Positions 23,901-32,474 of a stretch of 64,000 nt of DNA are shown here, in pieces. Every line of letters starts with the position of its first letter. Position 1 is the first letter of the stretch. The stretch is taken from positions 1 through 64,000 of the forward strand of contig NZ_AUBE01000016.1 in NCBI RefSeq assembly GCF_000429085.1, given 5' to 3'. Below the pieces are notes generated by a model. It made no database searches. It was not told the DNA's origin and saw only the letters and a list, made by a program, of their open reading frames with translations. Source of the DNA: Streptomyces flavidovirens DSM 40150. GTDB lineage: Bacteria; Actinomycetota; Actinomycetes; Streptomycetales; Streptomycetaceae. Made by a program: the position numbers and the translations under genes.

Positions 23901-24866
23901 GTGTTGACCCCCCTCGCCCTCATCGCGCGGCGCTGGACGCCCACCCCCCGTACGCTCCGGCGCGCCGCGCTCTCCGCCGTCGTGATGACCGTCCTCATCA
24001 TCGTCACCGGCGGCGCGGTACGGCTGACCGGCTCCGGCCTCGGCTGCGACACCTGGCCGAAGTGCACCGACGACAGCCTCTTCGCGACGCCCGAACAGGG
24101 CATCCACGGCGCGATCGAGTTCGGCAACCGCATGCTGACGTACGTCCTGTCGGCCGCGGTCGGCTGGGCGATCATCGCGGCCCGGTCCACGAAGCCGTGG
24201 CGGCGCGGTCTCACCCGCCTCGGCTGGGCCCAGTTCTGGATCGTGATGGGCAACGCCGTCATCGGCGGCATCACCGTCTGGGCGGGCCTCAACCCCTGGA
24301 CCGTCGCCGGGCACTTCCTCCTCGCCAACGCCCTGCTCACCGTCGCCGTGATCACCTGGCAGCGCACCCGTGAGGGCGACACGGCTCCCCGGCCGCGCGT
24401 CCCGCGCCCCGTCCGGAACCTCTCCTGGGCGGTCGTCGTCACCTCGGGGCTTCTGATCGCCCTGGGCACGACCGTGACCGGCTCGGGCAAGCACGCCGGT
24501 GACAGCAGCGACGTACCGCGCATGCCGTGGGACTGGGCGGACGCCGCTCACCTGCACGCCGCTGCCGCCTGGGTCGTCTGTGCGCTGGCCATCGCCATGT
24601 GGCTGGTCCTGCGCGTGGTGGACGCCCCGGTCGACACCCGGGCGCGCGCCCGCGACCTGCTGATCGTCCTGCTCGCGCAGGGCGGCATCGGTTACGTCCA
24701 GTTCTTCACCGGGGTCCCCGAGATCCTCGTGAGCGCCCACATGCTCGGCTCCTCGCTGATGTGGATCGCGGTACTGCGCCTGGCGCTGAGCCTGCGCGAG
24801 CGCCCGCTCGAAACCTCGGCCCCGCTGCCCGCCCAGTCCGGCTCAGCGGTGTCCGCCACCGTCTGA
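23901..24866 (+). CDS. ctaA: Heme A synthase (COX15/CtaA)
   Basis: CtaA oxidises heme O to heme A for the aa3-type cytochrome c oxidase, in the membrane. The 321-aa protein has eight predicted helices. Key motifs are TGGAVRLTGSGLGCDTWPKC (with the Cys pair of the first periplasmic loop), IHGAIEFGNRML, HFLLANALL, HLHAAAAW and SAHMLGSSL, which contain the heme-ligand histidines. GTG 23901 is favoured because a TACGAT -10 box lies seven bases upstream; an ATG at 23892 would add three residues but sits inside that box. ctaB, the preceding enzyme of the pathway, lies 1.6 kb away on the other strand. The gene is convergent with the amidohydrolase-like gene with only 7 bp between. Confidence 0.92.
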   Translation: MLTPLALIARRWTPTPRTLRRAALSAVVMTVLIIVTGGAVRLTGSGLGCDTWPKCTDDSLFATPEQGIHGAIEFGNRMLTYVLSAAVGWAIIAARSTKPWRRGLTRLGWAQFWIVMGNAVIGGITVWAGLNPWTVAGHFLLANALLTVAVITWQRTREGDTAPRPRVPRPVRNLSWAVVVTSGLLIALGTTVTGSGKHAGDSSDVPRMPWDWADAAHLHAAAAWVVCALAIAMWLVLRVVDAPVDTRARARDLLIVLLAQGGIGYVQFFTGVPEILVSAHMLGSSLMWIAVLRLALSLRERPLETSAPLPAQSGSAVSATV

Positions 24867-24873
24867 GCAGCCC

Positions 24874-25983
24874 TCAGTCCGGCAGTCCGTAGACGCGGCG
24901 GGCATTGCCCGCCGCGATCATCCCGGCCACTCGTTCGGCGTCCACCCGAGACCACGCCCCGTCACCGACCCACCCCCCGAGCACCCTGCTCAGCGCCTCG
25001 CGGAACAGCCGTGCGCCCACGACGTGCAGCTCCGGCAGGCCGCGCGCGCCGCTGGAGAAGAGCAGCTTGCCGAAGGGCGCGAGCTCCAGGATCTCCGCGA
25101 GTACGGCCGCCGCCCGCGCCCCCGTGTGCGCGAGCGCCGGGCCCAGGTCGGCGTACACATGCGGGAAGACGCTCGCCAGATGCGCGGCGTGACGGTGGTA
25201 CGGATAGCCGTGCAGCAGTACCAGGTCCGTGCCGAGGCCCGTGGTCGCCGCCGCGAAGTCGGTGAGCAGAATCGGGTCCGTACGGTCGATGCGCAGACCG
25301 GGGCCGGCCGTCCCCGCCTGGAGTTGCAGCGGCAGTCCGGAGGCGACGGCGATCCACAGCAGGTGGCGCAGTACCACCGGGTCGGTGAGCGTGCCGCCGG
25401 CCCGGCGCCCTCCCAGCCAGCGCCCCACCGCCCCGCGCACCTCGCCGGGGCCCGGCGGATGCGGCGCGAGGGCCAGGCCGTGCCGTACGCCTGCCACGGA
25501 GGTGAAGGCGACGGCGGATCCGGCCGCGCTGTGCACGGCCTCGGCGAGATTGGCGAGGAAGCCTTCGACGGTGCCAGAGGTGTCGGCGACCTGCTCGGCG
25601 AGGAGTTCCAGGCGCACGATCTCGCGGGCCTGGGCATCGCCGGCCGCGGCGATCTCCACGGGTCCGGTGAGGTCATCCGGCAGCCCGGTGTCGACCAGAT
25701 AGGTGGAAATCCCGCTGCCCCTGAGCAGCCGTCTGCCGGTTTCCAGGACGCCCAGTTCCCTGCGGCGCGCCAGGTAGCGCGCGGGCGGGCAATGCGGTTC
25801 GAGGCCGAGCAGCGGCGGGCACCAGCGGCGTACGGCGAAGCCCGTCTGGGTGTCGAAGAACGTGGTGCCGGGCGCGGGTGGGGCGGGGGTCCGGCCGAGG
25901 TAGGTCTCGAAGGTGCCGAGGCCCAGCTCCGTACGGAGCACTCCGTGGCAGTACTGGTCCACCAGGGAAGGCGTTTCGATCAT
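24874..25983 (-). CDS. Amidohydrolase-family protein with altered metal-site residues
   Basis: A 369-aa amidohydrolase_2-type TIM barrel, similar in layout to the N-terminal domain of FluG and related actinobacterial proteins. The N-terminal motif reads VDQYCHG (residues 8-14), where the family usually has D-x-H-x-H, so the first His is Tyr. Near the C-terminus FSSGARGLPE (about 307) has Gly where homologues typically carry the metal-binding Asp (S-D-x-x-x-x-P-E type). A central His motif, LLHGYPYHRH, is intact. It may be inactive or use a different chemistry. ATG 25983 has AGGAG just upstream, partly inside an inverted repeat. The substrate is unknown. Confidence 0.8.
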   Translation of the reverse strand: MIETPSLVDQYCHGVLRTELGLGTFETYLGRTPAPPAPGTTFFDTQTGFAVRRWCPPLLGLEPHCPPARYLARRRELGVLETGRRLLRGSGISTYLVDTGLPDDLTGPVEIAAAGDAQAREIVRLELLAEQVADTSGTVEGFLANLAEAVHSAAGSAVAFTSVAGVRHGLALAPHPPGPGEVRGAVGRWLGGRRAGGTLTDPVVLRHLLWIAVASGLPLQLQAGTAGPGLRIDRTDPILLTDFAAATTGLGTDLVLLHGYPYHRHAAHLASVFPHVYADLGPALAHTGARAAAVLAEILELAPFGKLLFSSGARGLPELHVVGARLFREALSRVLGGWVGDGAWSRVDAERVAGMIAAGNARRVYGLPD

Positions 25984-25991
25984 CCGGGGCT

Positions 25992-26016
25992 CCTGTGGTG
26001 GACGTACTTCCACAGG
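25992..26016 (-). promoter_or_regulatory. Hairpin covering the ribosome site of the amidohydrolase gene
   Basis: CCTGTGG (25992-25998) and CCACAGG (26010-26016) are perfect inverted repeats with 11 bases between them. In the minus-strand transcript the 3' arm CCACAGG overlaps the AGGAG Shine-Dalgarno, so the stem could hide it; it could equally be an operator. Confidence 0.4.
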
Positions 26017-26070
26017 CTCTAACGGGTGACCCCCGCGTCAGGTGTTGCTCACGTGTCGCCAGGTGTGCCG

Positions 26071-26391
26071 TTAGCCGTTGGACGGGCCGCCGACCTGAAT
26101 GCCCGCCATCCGGCTCCATTCGTACGGTCCGGTGCGCACCTTGGCGGCGAAGTCGCCGTCGAAGGACTCGTGGAGCGTGATCCCGGCCTTCTCGGCGGCG
26201 CTCTGCGCGACGGCGCGGGTGGGGGCGACGAGGTCGCCCCAGCCGCCGTCCTCACCGACGAGCACGATGCGGGTGCCCATCTGGCCGAGGTACGCGAGCT
26301 GCCCTTCCGCGCCGCCGTGCTGCTTGGCGAAGGCGGTTATCTGCTGGGCGAGCTTCGCCGCCTTGCGCTCTGCCTGCTTCGTGTCTGCCAT
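26071..26391 (-). CDS. Small conserved hypothetical protein, 106 aa
   Basis: A 106-aa soluble protein with a Lys/Ala-rich helical start (MADTKQAERKAAKLAQQITAF) and a compact alpha/beta body (LGTRIVLV-like strand TRIVLVGEDGGWGDLVAP, then ITLHESFDGDFAAKVRTGPYEWSRMAGIQVGG). It has no signal peptide and no Cys. I do not recognise a biochemical function. It lies directly downstream of ctaB on the same strand (47 bases), and it seems to accompany ctaB in Streptomyces, from memory. The ATG at 26391 has no strong ribosome site. Confidence 0.8.
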   Translation of the reverse strand: MADTKQAERKAAKLAQQITAFAKQHGGAEGQLAYLGQMGTRIVLVGEDGGWGDLVAPTRAVAQSAAEKAGITLHESFDGDFAAKVRTGPYEWSRMAGIQVGGPSNG

Positions 26392-26438
26392 GAAACCGAT
26401 GCTACCCACCAGTAGAACGACGGTCCATAGCAGTCGGT

Positions 26439-27386
26439 CTAGCGCAGGAAGGGGTCCACCGCGACCGCGACGAACAGCAGCGAGACATAGGTGATCGACC
26501 AGTGGAACAGCCGCATCTCCTTGAGCTTGCCGCCCGTGACCCCGGACTTCGCGCGCGCCTGGAGCCCGTGCGCCTCCTTGAGCCACCAGCCGCCGGCCAC
26601 CAGGGCGACCGTGGTGTAGAACCAGCCGGTGTAACCCAGCGGGGTCAGCAGCAGCGAGACGCCGACCATCACCCAGCTGTACGCGACGATCTGGCGGGCC
26701 ACGACCTTGTTGGAGGCGACGACGGGGAGCATGGGAACGCCCACCCGCGCGTAGTCCTCCTTCACCTTCATCGACAGCGGCCAGTAGTGCGGCGGCGTCC
26801 AGAAGAAGATGACCATGAAGAGGATGACGGCGGCCCAGGACATCGAGTTCGTGACGGCCGACCAGCCGATGAGGACCGGCAGGCAGCCGGCGATGCCGCC
26901 CCAGACGATGTTCTGCGCGGTACGCCGCTTGAGGATCATCGTGTAGACGACGACGTAGAAGAGGAGCGCTCCGAGCGACAGTGCGGCGGACAGCCAGTTG
27001 ACCAGGAGTCCGAACCAGAGCGTCGAGATCACGGCCAGGCTGATGCCGAAGACGAGGCATTCGCGCGGGCTGACCATGCCGGTGACCAGTGGACGCTGCG
27101 ACGTGCGGTCCATCAGCGCGTCGATGTCGCGGTCGATGTACATGTTCAGCGCGTTGGCGCCGCCGGCCGACAGGTAGCCGCCGAGGCAGGTCGCGAAGAC
27201 CAGCCACAGATCGGGCACACCCTGTTCGGCCAGGAACATCACCGGGACGGTGGTGATCAGCAGCAGTTCGATGATCCGAGGCTTGGTCAGTGCCACGAAC
27301 GCTTTGACCCGGGCTCCGAACGGCCGATGGCCCCCCGGGCTCGGAGTCAAGGCGACCCCTGCGGGTCGGGACTCGACGGCCGTCAC
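26439..27386 (-). CDS. ctaB: Protoheme IX farnesyltransferase (heme O synthase)
   Basis: CtaB attaches a farnesyl group to heme B to give heme O, the substrate of CtaA. The 315-aa UbiA-superfamily membrane protein has about nine helices. It shows the first prenyl-diphosphate motif ALNMYIDRDIDALMDRTSQRP and the second region with FFWTPPHYWPLSMKVKEDY. The GTG at 27386 has AGGGG upstream; a longer in-frame extension to 27461 is not supported. It is divergent from tkt with 337 bp between them. Confidence 0.93.
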   Translation of the reverse strand: MTAVESRPAGVALTPSPGGHRPFGARVKAFVALTKPRIIELLLITTVPVMFLAEQGVPDLWLVFATCLGGYLSAGGANALNMYIDRDIDALMDRTSQRPLVTGMVSPRECLVFGISLAVISTLWFGLLVNWLSAALSLGALLFYVVVYTMILKRRTAQNIVWGGIAGCLPVLIGWSAVTNSMSWAAVILFMVIFFWTPPHYWPLSMKVKEDYARVGVPMLPVVASNKVVARQIVAYSWVMVGVSLLLTPLGYTGWFYTTVALVAGGWWLKEAHGLQARAKSGVTGGKLKEMRLFHWSITYVSLLFVAVAVDPFLR

Positions 27387-27723
27387 GCACACCCCTGACA
27401 GAGAAATTCCAGCAAGCTCCGGACGTGAAGGCCCGGTAAAGACTTGCGCGTACCACGCCACTCTAGACGTTGCCCAGACGTCGATCTCCGCCGGGGTGGG
27501 GTCGTGTTGAGCACCGCCTGGGTGGGGTCCGTACAGAGGAAGGTGAACGCCAGGAGGCGAAGCCCCTCACCCGCCCGCACGCTGGGCCGTGTCCTGGTTT
27601 ATCCGAGTGCCGTCCAAGCCCTGGACTCGAAAAGATGCGTGTTCTGGCGGGGGTAGGCTCGACTACGCCCGGTGCGCTACCAGTCGCCGGGATTCGACAT
27701 GTGGAGAGGAGCCCTGACTCAGG
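27387..27723. other. Divergent promoter region ctaB/tkt, 337 bp
   Basis: No gene was found. It must hold the promoters of ctaB (minus) and of the pentose-phosphate operon (plus). A TAGGCT at 27654-27659 is a possible -10 box for tkt, without a convincing -35. Confidence 0.5.
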
Positions 27724-29793
27724 GTGAGCACCAAGCCGACCACCACAGATCTCGAGTGGACCGAATTGGACCAGCGGGCTGTCGATACCGTCCGCGTCCT
27801 GGCCATGGATTCCGTACAGAAGGTCGGCAACGGCCACCCTGGTACGGCCATGAGCCTCGCCCCGGCCGCGTATGTGCTGTTCCAGAAGCTGATGCGTCAC
27901 GACCCCAGTGACGCCAACTGGACCGGCCGCGACCGTTTCGTCCTCTCTCCGGGTCACTCCAGCCTGACGCTCTACATCCAGCTCTACATGGCCGGCTACG
28001 GCCTGGAGCTGGACGACCTGAAGGCGTTCCGCACCTGGGGCAGCCTGACACCGGGGCACCCCGAGTACGGGCACACGACCGGCGTGGAGACCACGACGGG
28101 CCCGCTGGGCCAGGGCATCGCCAACGCCGTGGGCATGGCGATGGCCGCCCGCTACGAGCGCGGTCTGTTCGACCCGGAGGCCGCACAGGGCGCCTCCCCG
28201 TTCGACCACACCATCTGGGCGATCGTCTCCGACGGCGACCTGGAGGAGGGCATCTCGGCCGAGGCGTCCTCGCTCGCGGGTCACCAGAAGCTCGGCAGCA
28301 TCGTCGCCCTGTACGACGACAACCACATCTCGATCGAGGGCGACACCGAGACCGCCTTCTCCGAGGACGTGCTCAAGCGGTACGAGGCGTACGGCTGGCA
28401 CGTGCAGCGCGTCGAGCAGAACGCGAACGGCGACTTCGACGTCAAGGCGCTGTACGCGGCGCTGAAGGCGGCGCAGGACGAGACCGAGCGCCCGTCGATC
28501 ATCGCGGCGCGCACGATCATCGCCTGGCCCGCCCCGAACGCCCAGGGCACCGAGGCCTCGCACGGCTCGGCGCTGGGCGAGGAGGAGATCGCGGCCACCA
28601 AGCGCGTGCTGGGCTTCGACCCCGAGCAGCACTTCCAGGTCGACGACGACGTCTTCGCGCACGTCCGCAAGGCGGCCGACCGCGGCCGTGAGGCGCACGC
28701 CGCCTGGGACAAGCAGTTCCAGGAGTGGCGCGACGCGAACGCCGAGCGCGCCGCCACGTTCGACCGCATCGCCGCGGGCGAGCTGCCCGAGGGCTGGGAG
28801 AAGGCGCTTCCCGTCTTCGAGCCGGGCAAGGCCGTCGCGACCCGCGCCGCTTCCGGCAAGGTCCTCCAGGCGCTCGGCGCGGTCATCCCCGAGCTGTGGG
28901 GCGGCTCCGCCGACCTGGCCGGCTCGAACAACACGACGATCGACAAGACGTCGTCGTTCCTGCCCGTCGGCAACCCGCTGCCCGAGGCGGACCCGTACGG
29001 CCGTACGGTCCACTTCGGCATCCGCGAGCACGCCATGGGCTCGACGATGAACGGCATCGCGCTGCACGGCAACACCCGCATCTACGGCGGCACCTTCCTG
29101 GTGTTCTCCGACTACATGCGCCCCGCCGTCCGCCTCGCCGCGCTGATGAAGCTGCCCGTGACGTACGTCTGGACGCACGACTCCATCGGTCTGGGCGAGG
29201 ACGGCCCGACGCACCAGCCGGTCGAGCACATGGCCGCGCTGCGCGCCATCCCGGGCCTGAACATGGTCCGCCCGGCCGACGCCAACGAGACGGCGATCGC
29301 CTGGCGCGAGATCCTGCGGCGCAACGACGCTCCGCACGGTCTGGCGCTGACCCGCCAGGGTGTGCCGACGTACGAGGCCAACGAGGACGCCGCGCGCGGT
29401 GGTTACGTGCTCGCCGAGGCCGAGGGCGGTCAGCCGCAGGTCGTGCTGATCGGCACCGGCTCCGAGGTCCAGCTCGCCGTCGAGGCGCGCGAGCAGCTCC
29501 AGGCGGCCGGTATTCCGACCCGTGTGGTGTCGATGCCCTCGATCGAGTGGTTCGAGGAGCAGGACCAGGGGTACCGCGACAGCGTGCTGCCGCCGTCCGT
29601 CAAGGCCCGTGTCGCGGTCGAGGCGGGCATTGCCCTGACCTGGTACCGGTACGTCGGCGAGGCCGGCCGCATTGTCTCGCTGGAGCACTTCGGCGCTTCC
29701 GCGGACGCCAAGGTGCTCTTCCGGGAGTTCGGTTTCACCGCGGACGCGGTGACCGCGGCCGCCCGGGAATCCCTGGCCGCGTCAGCGCGCTGA
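27724..29793 (+). CDS. tkt: Transketolase
   Basis: Thiamine-diphosphate enzyme of the non-oxidative pentose-phosphate pathway. The 689-aa protein contains GNGHPGTAMSLAPAAY, the TPP/Mg motif SDGDLEEG(I)SAEASSLAGHQKLGS, LYDDNHISIEG, the mid-domain HFGIREHAMG and WTHDSIGLGEDGPTHQPVEH. All three domains are present and the length is typical. The GTG at 27724 is preceded by AGGAG at a rather long spacing. It is the first gene of tkt-tal-zwf-opcA-pgl. Confidence 0.95.
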   Translation: MSTKPTTTDLEWTELDQRAVDTVRVLAMDSVQKVGNGHPGTAMSLAPAAYVLFQKLMRHDPSDANWTGRDRFVLSPGHSSLTLYIQLYMAGYGLELDDLKAFRTWGSLTPGHPEYGHTTGVETTTGPLGQGIANAVGMAMAARYERGLFDPEAAQGASPFDHTIWAIVSDGDLEEGISAEASSLAGHQKLGSIVALYDDNHISIEGDTETAFSEDVLKRYEAYGWHVQRVEQNANGDFDVKALYAALKAAQDETERPSIIAARTIIAWPAPNAQGTEASHGSALGEEEIAATKRVLGFDPEQHFQVDDDVFAHVRKAADRGREAHAAWDKQFQEWRDANAERAATFDRIAAGELPEGWEKALPVFEPGKAVATRAASGKVLQALGAVIPELWGGSADLAGSNNTTIDKTSSFLPVGNPLPEADPYGRTVHFGIREHAMGSTMNGIALHGNTRIYGGTFLVFSDYMRPAVRLAALMKLPVTYVWTHDSIGLGEDGPTHQPVEHMAALRAIPGLNMVRPADANETAIAWREILRRNDAPHGLALTRQGVPTYEANEDAARGGYVLAEAEGGQPQVVLIGTGSEVQLAVEAREQLQAAGIPTRVVSMPSIEWFEEQDQGYRDSVLPPSVKARVAVEAGIALTWYRYVGEAGRIVSLEHFGASADAKVLFREFGFTADAVTAAARESLAASAR

Positions 29794-29828
29794 CGCCGGT
29801 ATATACGACAAGTAGGAGATGCAATCTC

Positions 29829-30947
29829 ATGACAGACGCACTCAAGCGCCTCTCCGACGAAGGCGTCGCGATCTGGCTTGACGACCTTTCGCGCCAGCGG
29901 ATCACGTCCGGCAACCTCGCCGAGCTGATCGACCAGCAGCACGTCGTGGGCGTCACGACCAACCCGTCGATCTTCCAGAAGGCGATCTCCGAGGGCCACG
30001 GTTACGACCAGCAGCTCGGTGACCTCGCCGCCCGTGAGGTCACCGTCGAAGAAGCCATCCGCATGATCACGACGGCTGACGTGAGGGACGCCGCCGACAT
30101 CCTGCGGCCGGTGTTCGACGCGACCGGCGGCCAGGACGGCCGGGTGTCGATCGAGGTCGACCCCCGCCTGGCGCACAACACCAGGGCGACGACGGCCGAG
30201 GCCAGGCAGCTCGCCTGGCTGGTGGACCGTCCGAACACCCTGATCAAGATCCCGGCCACCCGCGCGGGCATCCCGGCGATCACCGAGACCATCGGTCTCG
30301 GCATCAGCGTCAACGTGACGCTGATCTTCTCGCTGGAGCGCTACCGCGAGGTCATGGACGCCTACCTGGCCGGTCTGGAGAAGGCGAAGGCCGCCGGCCT
30401 GGACCTGTCCAAGATCCACTCGGTGGCGTCGTTCTTCGTGTCCCGCGTGGACACCGAGATCGACAAGCGTCTCGACGGCATCGGCACGGACGAGGCCAAG
30501 GCCCTCAAGGGCAAGGCAGCGCTGGCCAACGCCCGGCTCGCGTACCAGGCGTACGAGGAGGTCTTCTCCTCCGACCGCTGGGCCGCTCTGGACAAGGCCA
30601 ACGCCAACAAGCAGCGTCCGCTGTGGGCGTCGACCGGCGTCAAGGACCCGTCGTACAAGGACACGCTGTACGTCGACGAGCTCGTCGCCCCCGGCACGGT
30701 GAACACGATGCCCGAGGCGACACTTGAGGCGACCGCCGACCACGGGCAGATCACGGGCAACACGATCGCCGGTACGTACGAGCAGGCGCGCGCCGATCTC
30801 GACGCCGTCGAGAAGCTCGGCATCTCGTACAACGACGTGGTGCAGCTCCTCGAGGACGAGGGCGTCGACAAGTTCGAGGCGTCCTGGAACGACCTGCTCA
30901 AGTCGACCGAGGCGGAGCTCAAGCGCCTCGCCCCTTCGGAGGGCTAA
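29829..30947 (+). CDS. tal: Transaldolase
   Basis: A 372-aa TalB/TalC-type transaldolase of the long actinobacterial class. It shows GVTTNPSIFQKAI, EVDPRLAHNT and the Schiff-base lysine Lys140 in TLIKIPATRAGIPAI, then SVNVTLIFS and the C-terminal helices. AGGAG lies about ten bases before the ATG. It exchanges three-carbon units with transketolase products, so it acts with the neighbouring tkt. Confidence 0.95.
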   Translation: MTDALKRLSDEGVAIWLDDLSRQRITSGNLAELIDQQHVVGVTTNPSIFQKAISEGHGYDQQLGDLAAREVTVEEAIRMITTADVRDAADILRPVFDATGGQDGRVSIEVDPRLAHNTRATTAEARQLAWLVDRPNTLIKIPATRAGIPAITETIGLGISVNVTLIFSLERYREVMDAYLAGLEKAKAAGLDLSKIHSVASFFVSRVDTEIDKRLDGIGTDEAKALKGKAALANARLAYQAYEEVFSSDRWAALDKANANKQRPLWASTGVKDPSYKDTLYVDELVAPGTVNTMPEATLEATADHGQITGNTIAGTYEQARADLDAVEKLGISYNDVVQLLEDEGVDKFEASWNDLLKSTEAELKRLAPSEG

Positions 30948-30950
30948 ACA

Positions 30951-32474
30951 TTGTCCAGCAGCAATCCGCTGCGTGACGCACAGGACCGACGGCTCCCGCG
31001 TATCGCGGGGCCGTCGGGCCTGGTCATCTTTGGCGTCACGGGCGATTTGTCACGTAAAAAGTTGATGCCTGCCGTCTATGACCTGGCCAATCGCGGCCTG
31101 CTGCCGCCGGGCTTCTCGCTCATCGGCTTCGCCCGCCGCGACTGGGAGAACGAGGACTTCGCCCAGGTCGTCCATGACGCCGTCAAGGAACACGCCCGTA
31201 CGCCCTTCCGCGAGGAAGTCTGGCAGCAGCTCATCCAGGGCATGCGGTTCGTCCAGGGAAACTTCGACGACGACAGCGCCTTCGAGACGCTGAAGTCGAC
31301 GATCGCGGAGCTCGACAAGGCGCAGGGTACCGGCGGCAACTTCGCCTTCTACCTGTCCGTACCGCCGAAGTTCTTCCCCGCGGTCGTCCAGCAGCTCAAG
31401 AAGCACGGGCTCGCCGACCAGAAGGAAGGCTCCTGGCGACGGGCCGTCATCGAGAAGCCCTTCGGGCACGACCTGGCCTCCGCGCAGGAGCTCAACCGGA
31501 TCGTCCACGAGGTCTTCCCGGCCAACGAGGTCTTCCGGATCGACCACTATCTGGGCAAGGAGACGGTCCAGAACATCATGGCGCTGCGCTTCGCCAACCA
31601 GATGTTCGAGCCGCTCTGGAACCGGTCGTACGTCGACCATGTGCAGATCACCATGGCCGAGGACATCGGCATCGGCGGCCGCGCCGGCTACTACGACGGC
31701 ATCGGCGCCGCCCGTGACGTCATCCAGAACCACCTGCTCCAGTTGCTCGCGCTGACCGCCATGGAGGAGCCCGCCTCCTTCGAGGCCGACGCGCTGGTCG
31801 CCGAGAAGACCAAGGTGCTGGGCGCCGTCAAGCTCCCCAAGGACCTGGGCGCGGAGACCGTGCGCGGTCAGTACGCGGCGGGCTGGCAGGGCGGCGAGAA
31901 GGCCGTCGGCTACCTCCAGGAAGACGGCATCGACCCCAAGTCGAAGACCGACACCTATGCCGCGATCAAGCTGGAGATCGACAACCGTCGCTGGGCGGGC
32001 GTCCCCTTCTACCTCCGTACGGGCAAGCGCCTCGGCCGCCGCGTCACCGAGATCGCGGTCGTCTTCCAGCGCGCCCCGCACTCCCCCTTCGACCACACGG
32101 CCACGGAAGAGCTGGGGCAGAACGCCCTGGTCATCCGCGTCCAGCCGGACGAGGGAGTCACGGTCCGGTTCGGCTCCAAGGTGCCGGGGACCGCGATGGA
32201 GGTGCGGGACGTCTCGATGGACTTCGCGTACGGCGAGTCCTTCACCGAGTCCAGCCCCGAGGCGTACGAGCGCCTGATCCTGGACGTCCTGCTCGGCGAC
32301 GCCAACCTCTTCCCGCGTCTTGAGGAGGTCGAACAGTCCTGGCGCATCCTCGACCCGATCGAGGAGTACTGGGACAAGCACGGCAAGCCCGCGCAGTACC
32401 AGGCCGGTACCTGGGGCCCGGTCGAGGCGGACGAAATGCTCGCACGAGACGGACGGAGCTGGCGTCGGCCATGA
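30951..32474 (+). CDS. zwf: Glucose-6-phosphate dehydrogenase
   Basis: Zwf oxidises glucose 6-phosphate and makes NADPH. The 507-aa protein has the coenzyme motif FGVTGDLSRKKL (GxxGDL), EKPFGHDL, the active-site RIDHYLGKE with the catalytic His near 199, and the C-terminal alpha+beta domain. It starts with TTG three bases after the tal stop, with GGAGGG seven bases upstream, so it is coupled to tal. Its stop overlaps the opcA start (ATGA), matching the need for OpcA in Zwf assembly. Confidence 0.95.
   Translation: MSSSNPLRDAQDRRLPRIAGPSGLVIFGVTGDLSRKKLMPAVYDLANRGLLPPGFSLIGFARRDWENEDFAQVVHDAVKEHARTPFREEVWQQLIQGMRFVQGNFDDDSAFETLKSTIAELDKAQGTGGNFAFYLSVPPKFFPAVVQQLKKHGLADQKEGSWRRAVIEKPFGHDLASAQELNRIVHEVFPANEVFRIDHYLGKETVQNIMALRFANQMFEPLWNRSYVDHVQITMAEDIGIGGRAGYYDGIGAARDVIQNHLLQLLALTAMEEPASFEADALVAEKTKVLGAVKLPKDLGAETVRGQYAAGWQGGEKAVGYLQEDGIDPKSKTDTYAAIKLEIDNRRWAGVPFYLRTGKRLGRRVTEIAVVFQRAPHSPFDHTATEELGQNALVIRVQPDEGVTVRFGSKVPGTAMEVRDVSMDFAYGESFTESSPEAYERLILDVLLGDANLFPRLEEVEQSWRILDPIEEYWDKHGKPAQYQAGTWGPVEADEMLARDGRSWRRP

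Noticed and set aside
26019..26074. CTAACGG...CCGTTAG inverted repeat between the amidohydrolase-like gene and the small conserved gene
   Set aside because: Seven-base arms about 40 bases apart, one of them inside the end of a gene; a chance pair is likely.
27463..29688. 741-codon minus-strand open frame opposite tkt
   Set aside because: Shadow of the transketolase gene; Arg/Val/Leu/Gly-rich with no known domain.
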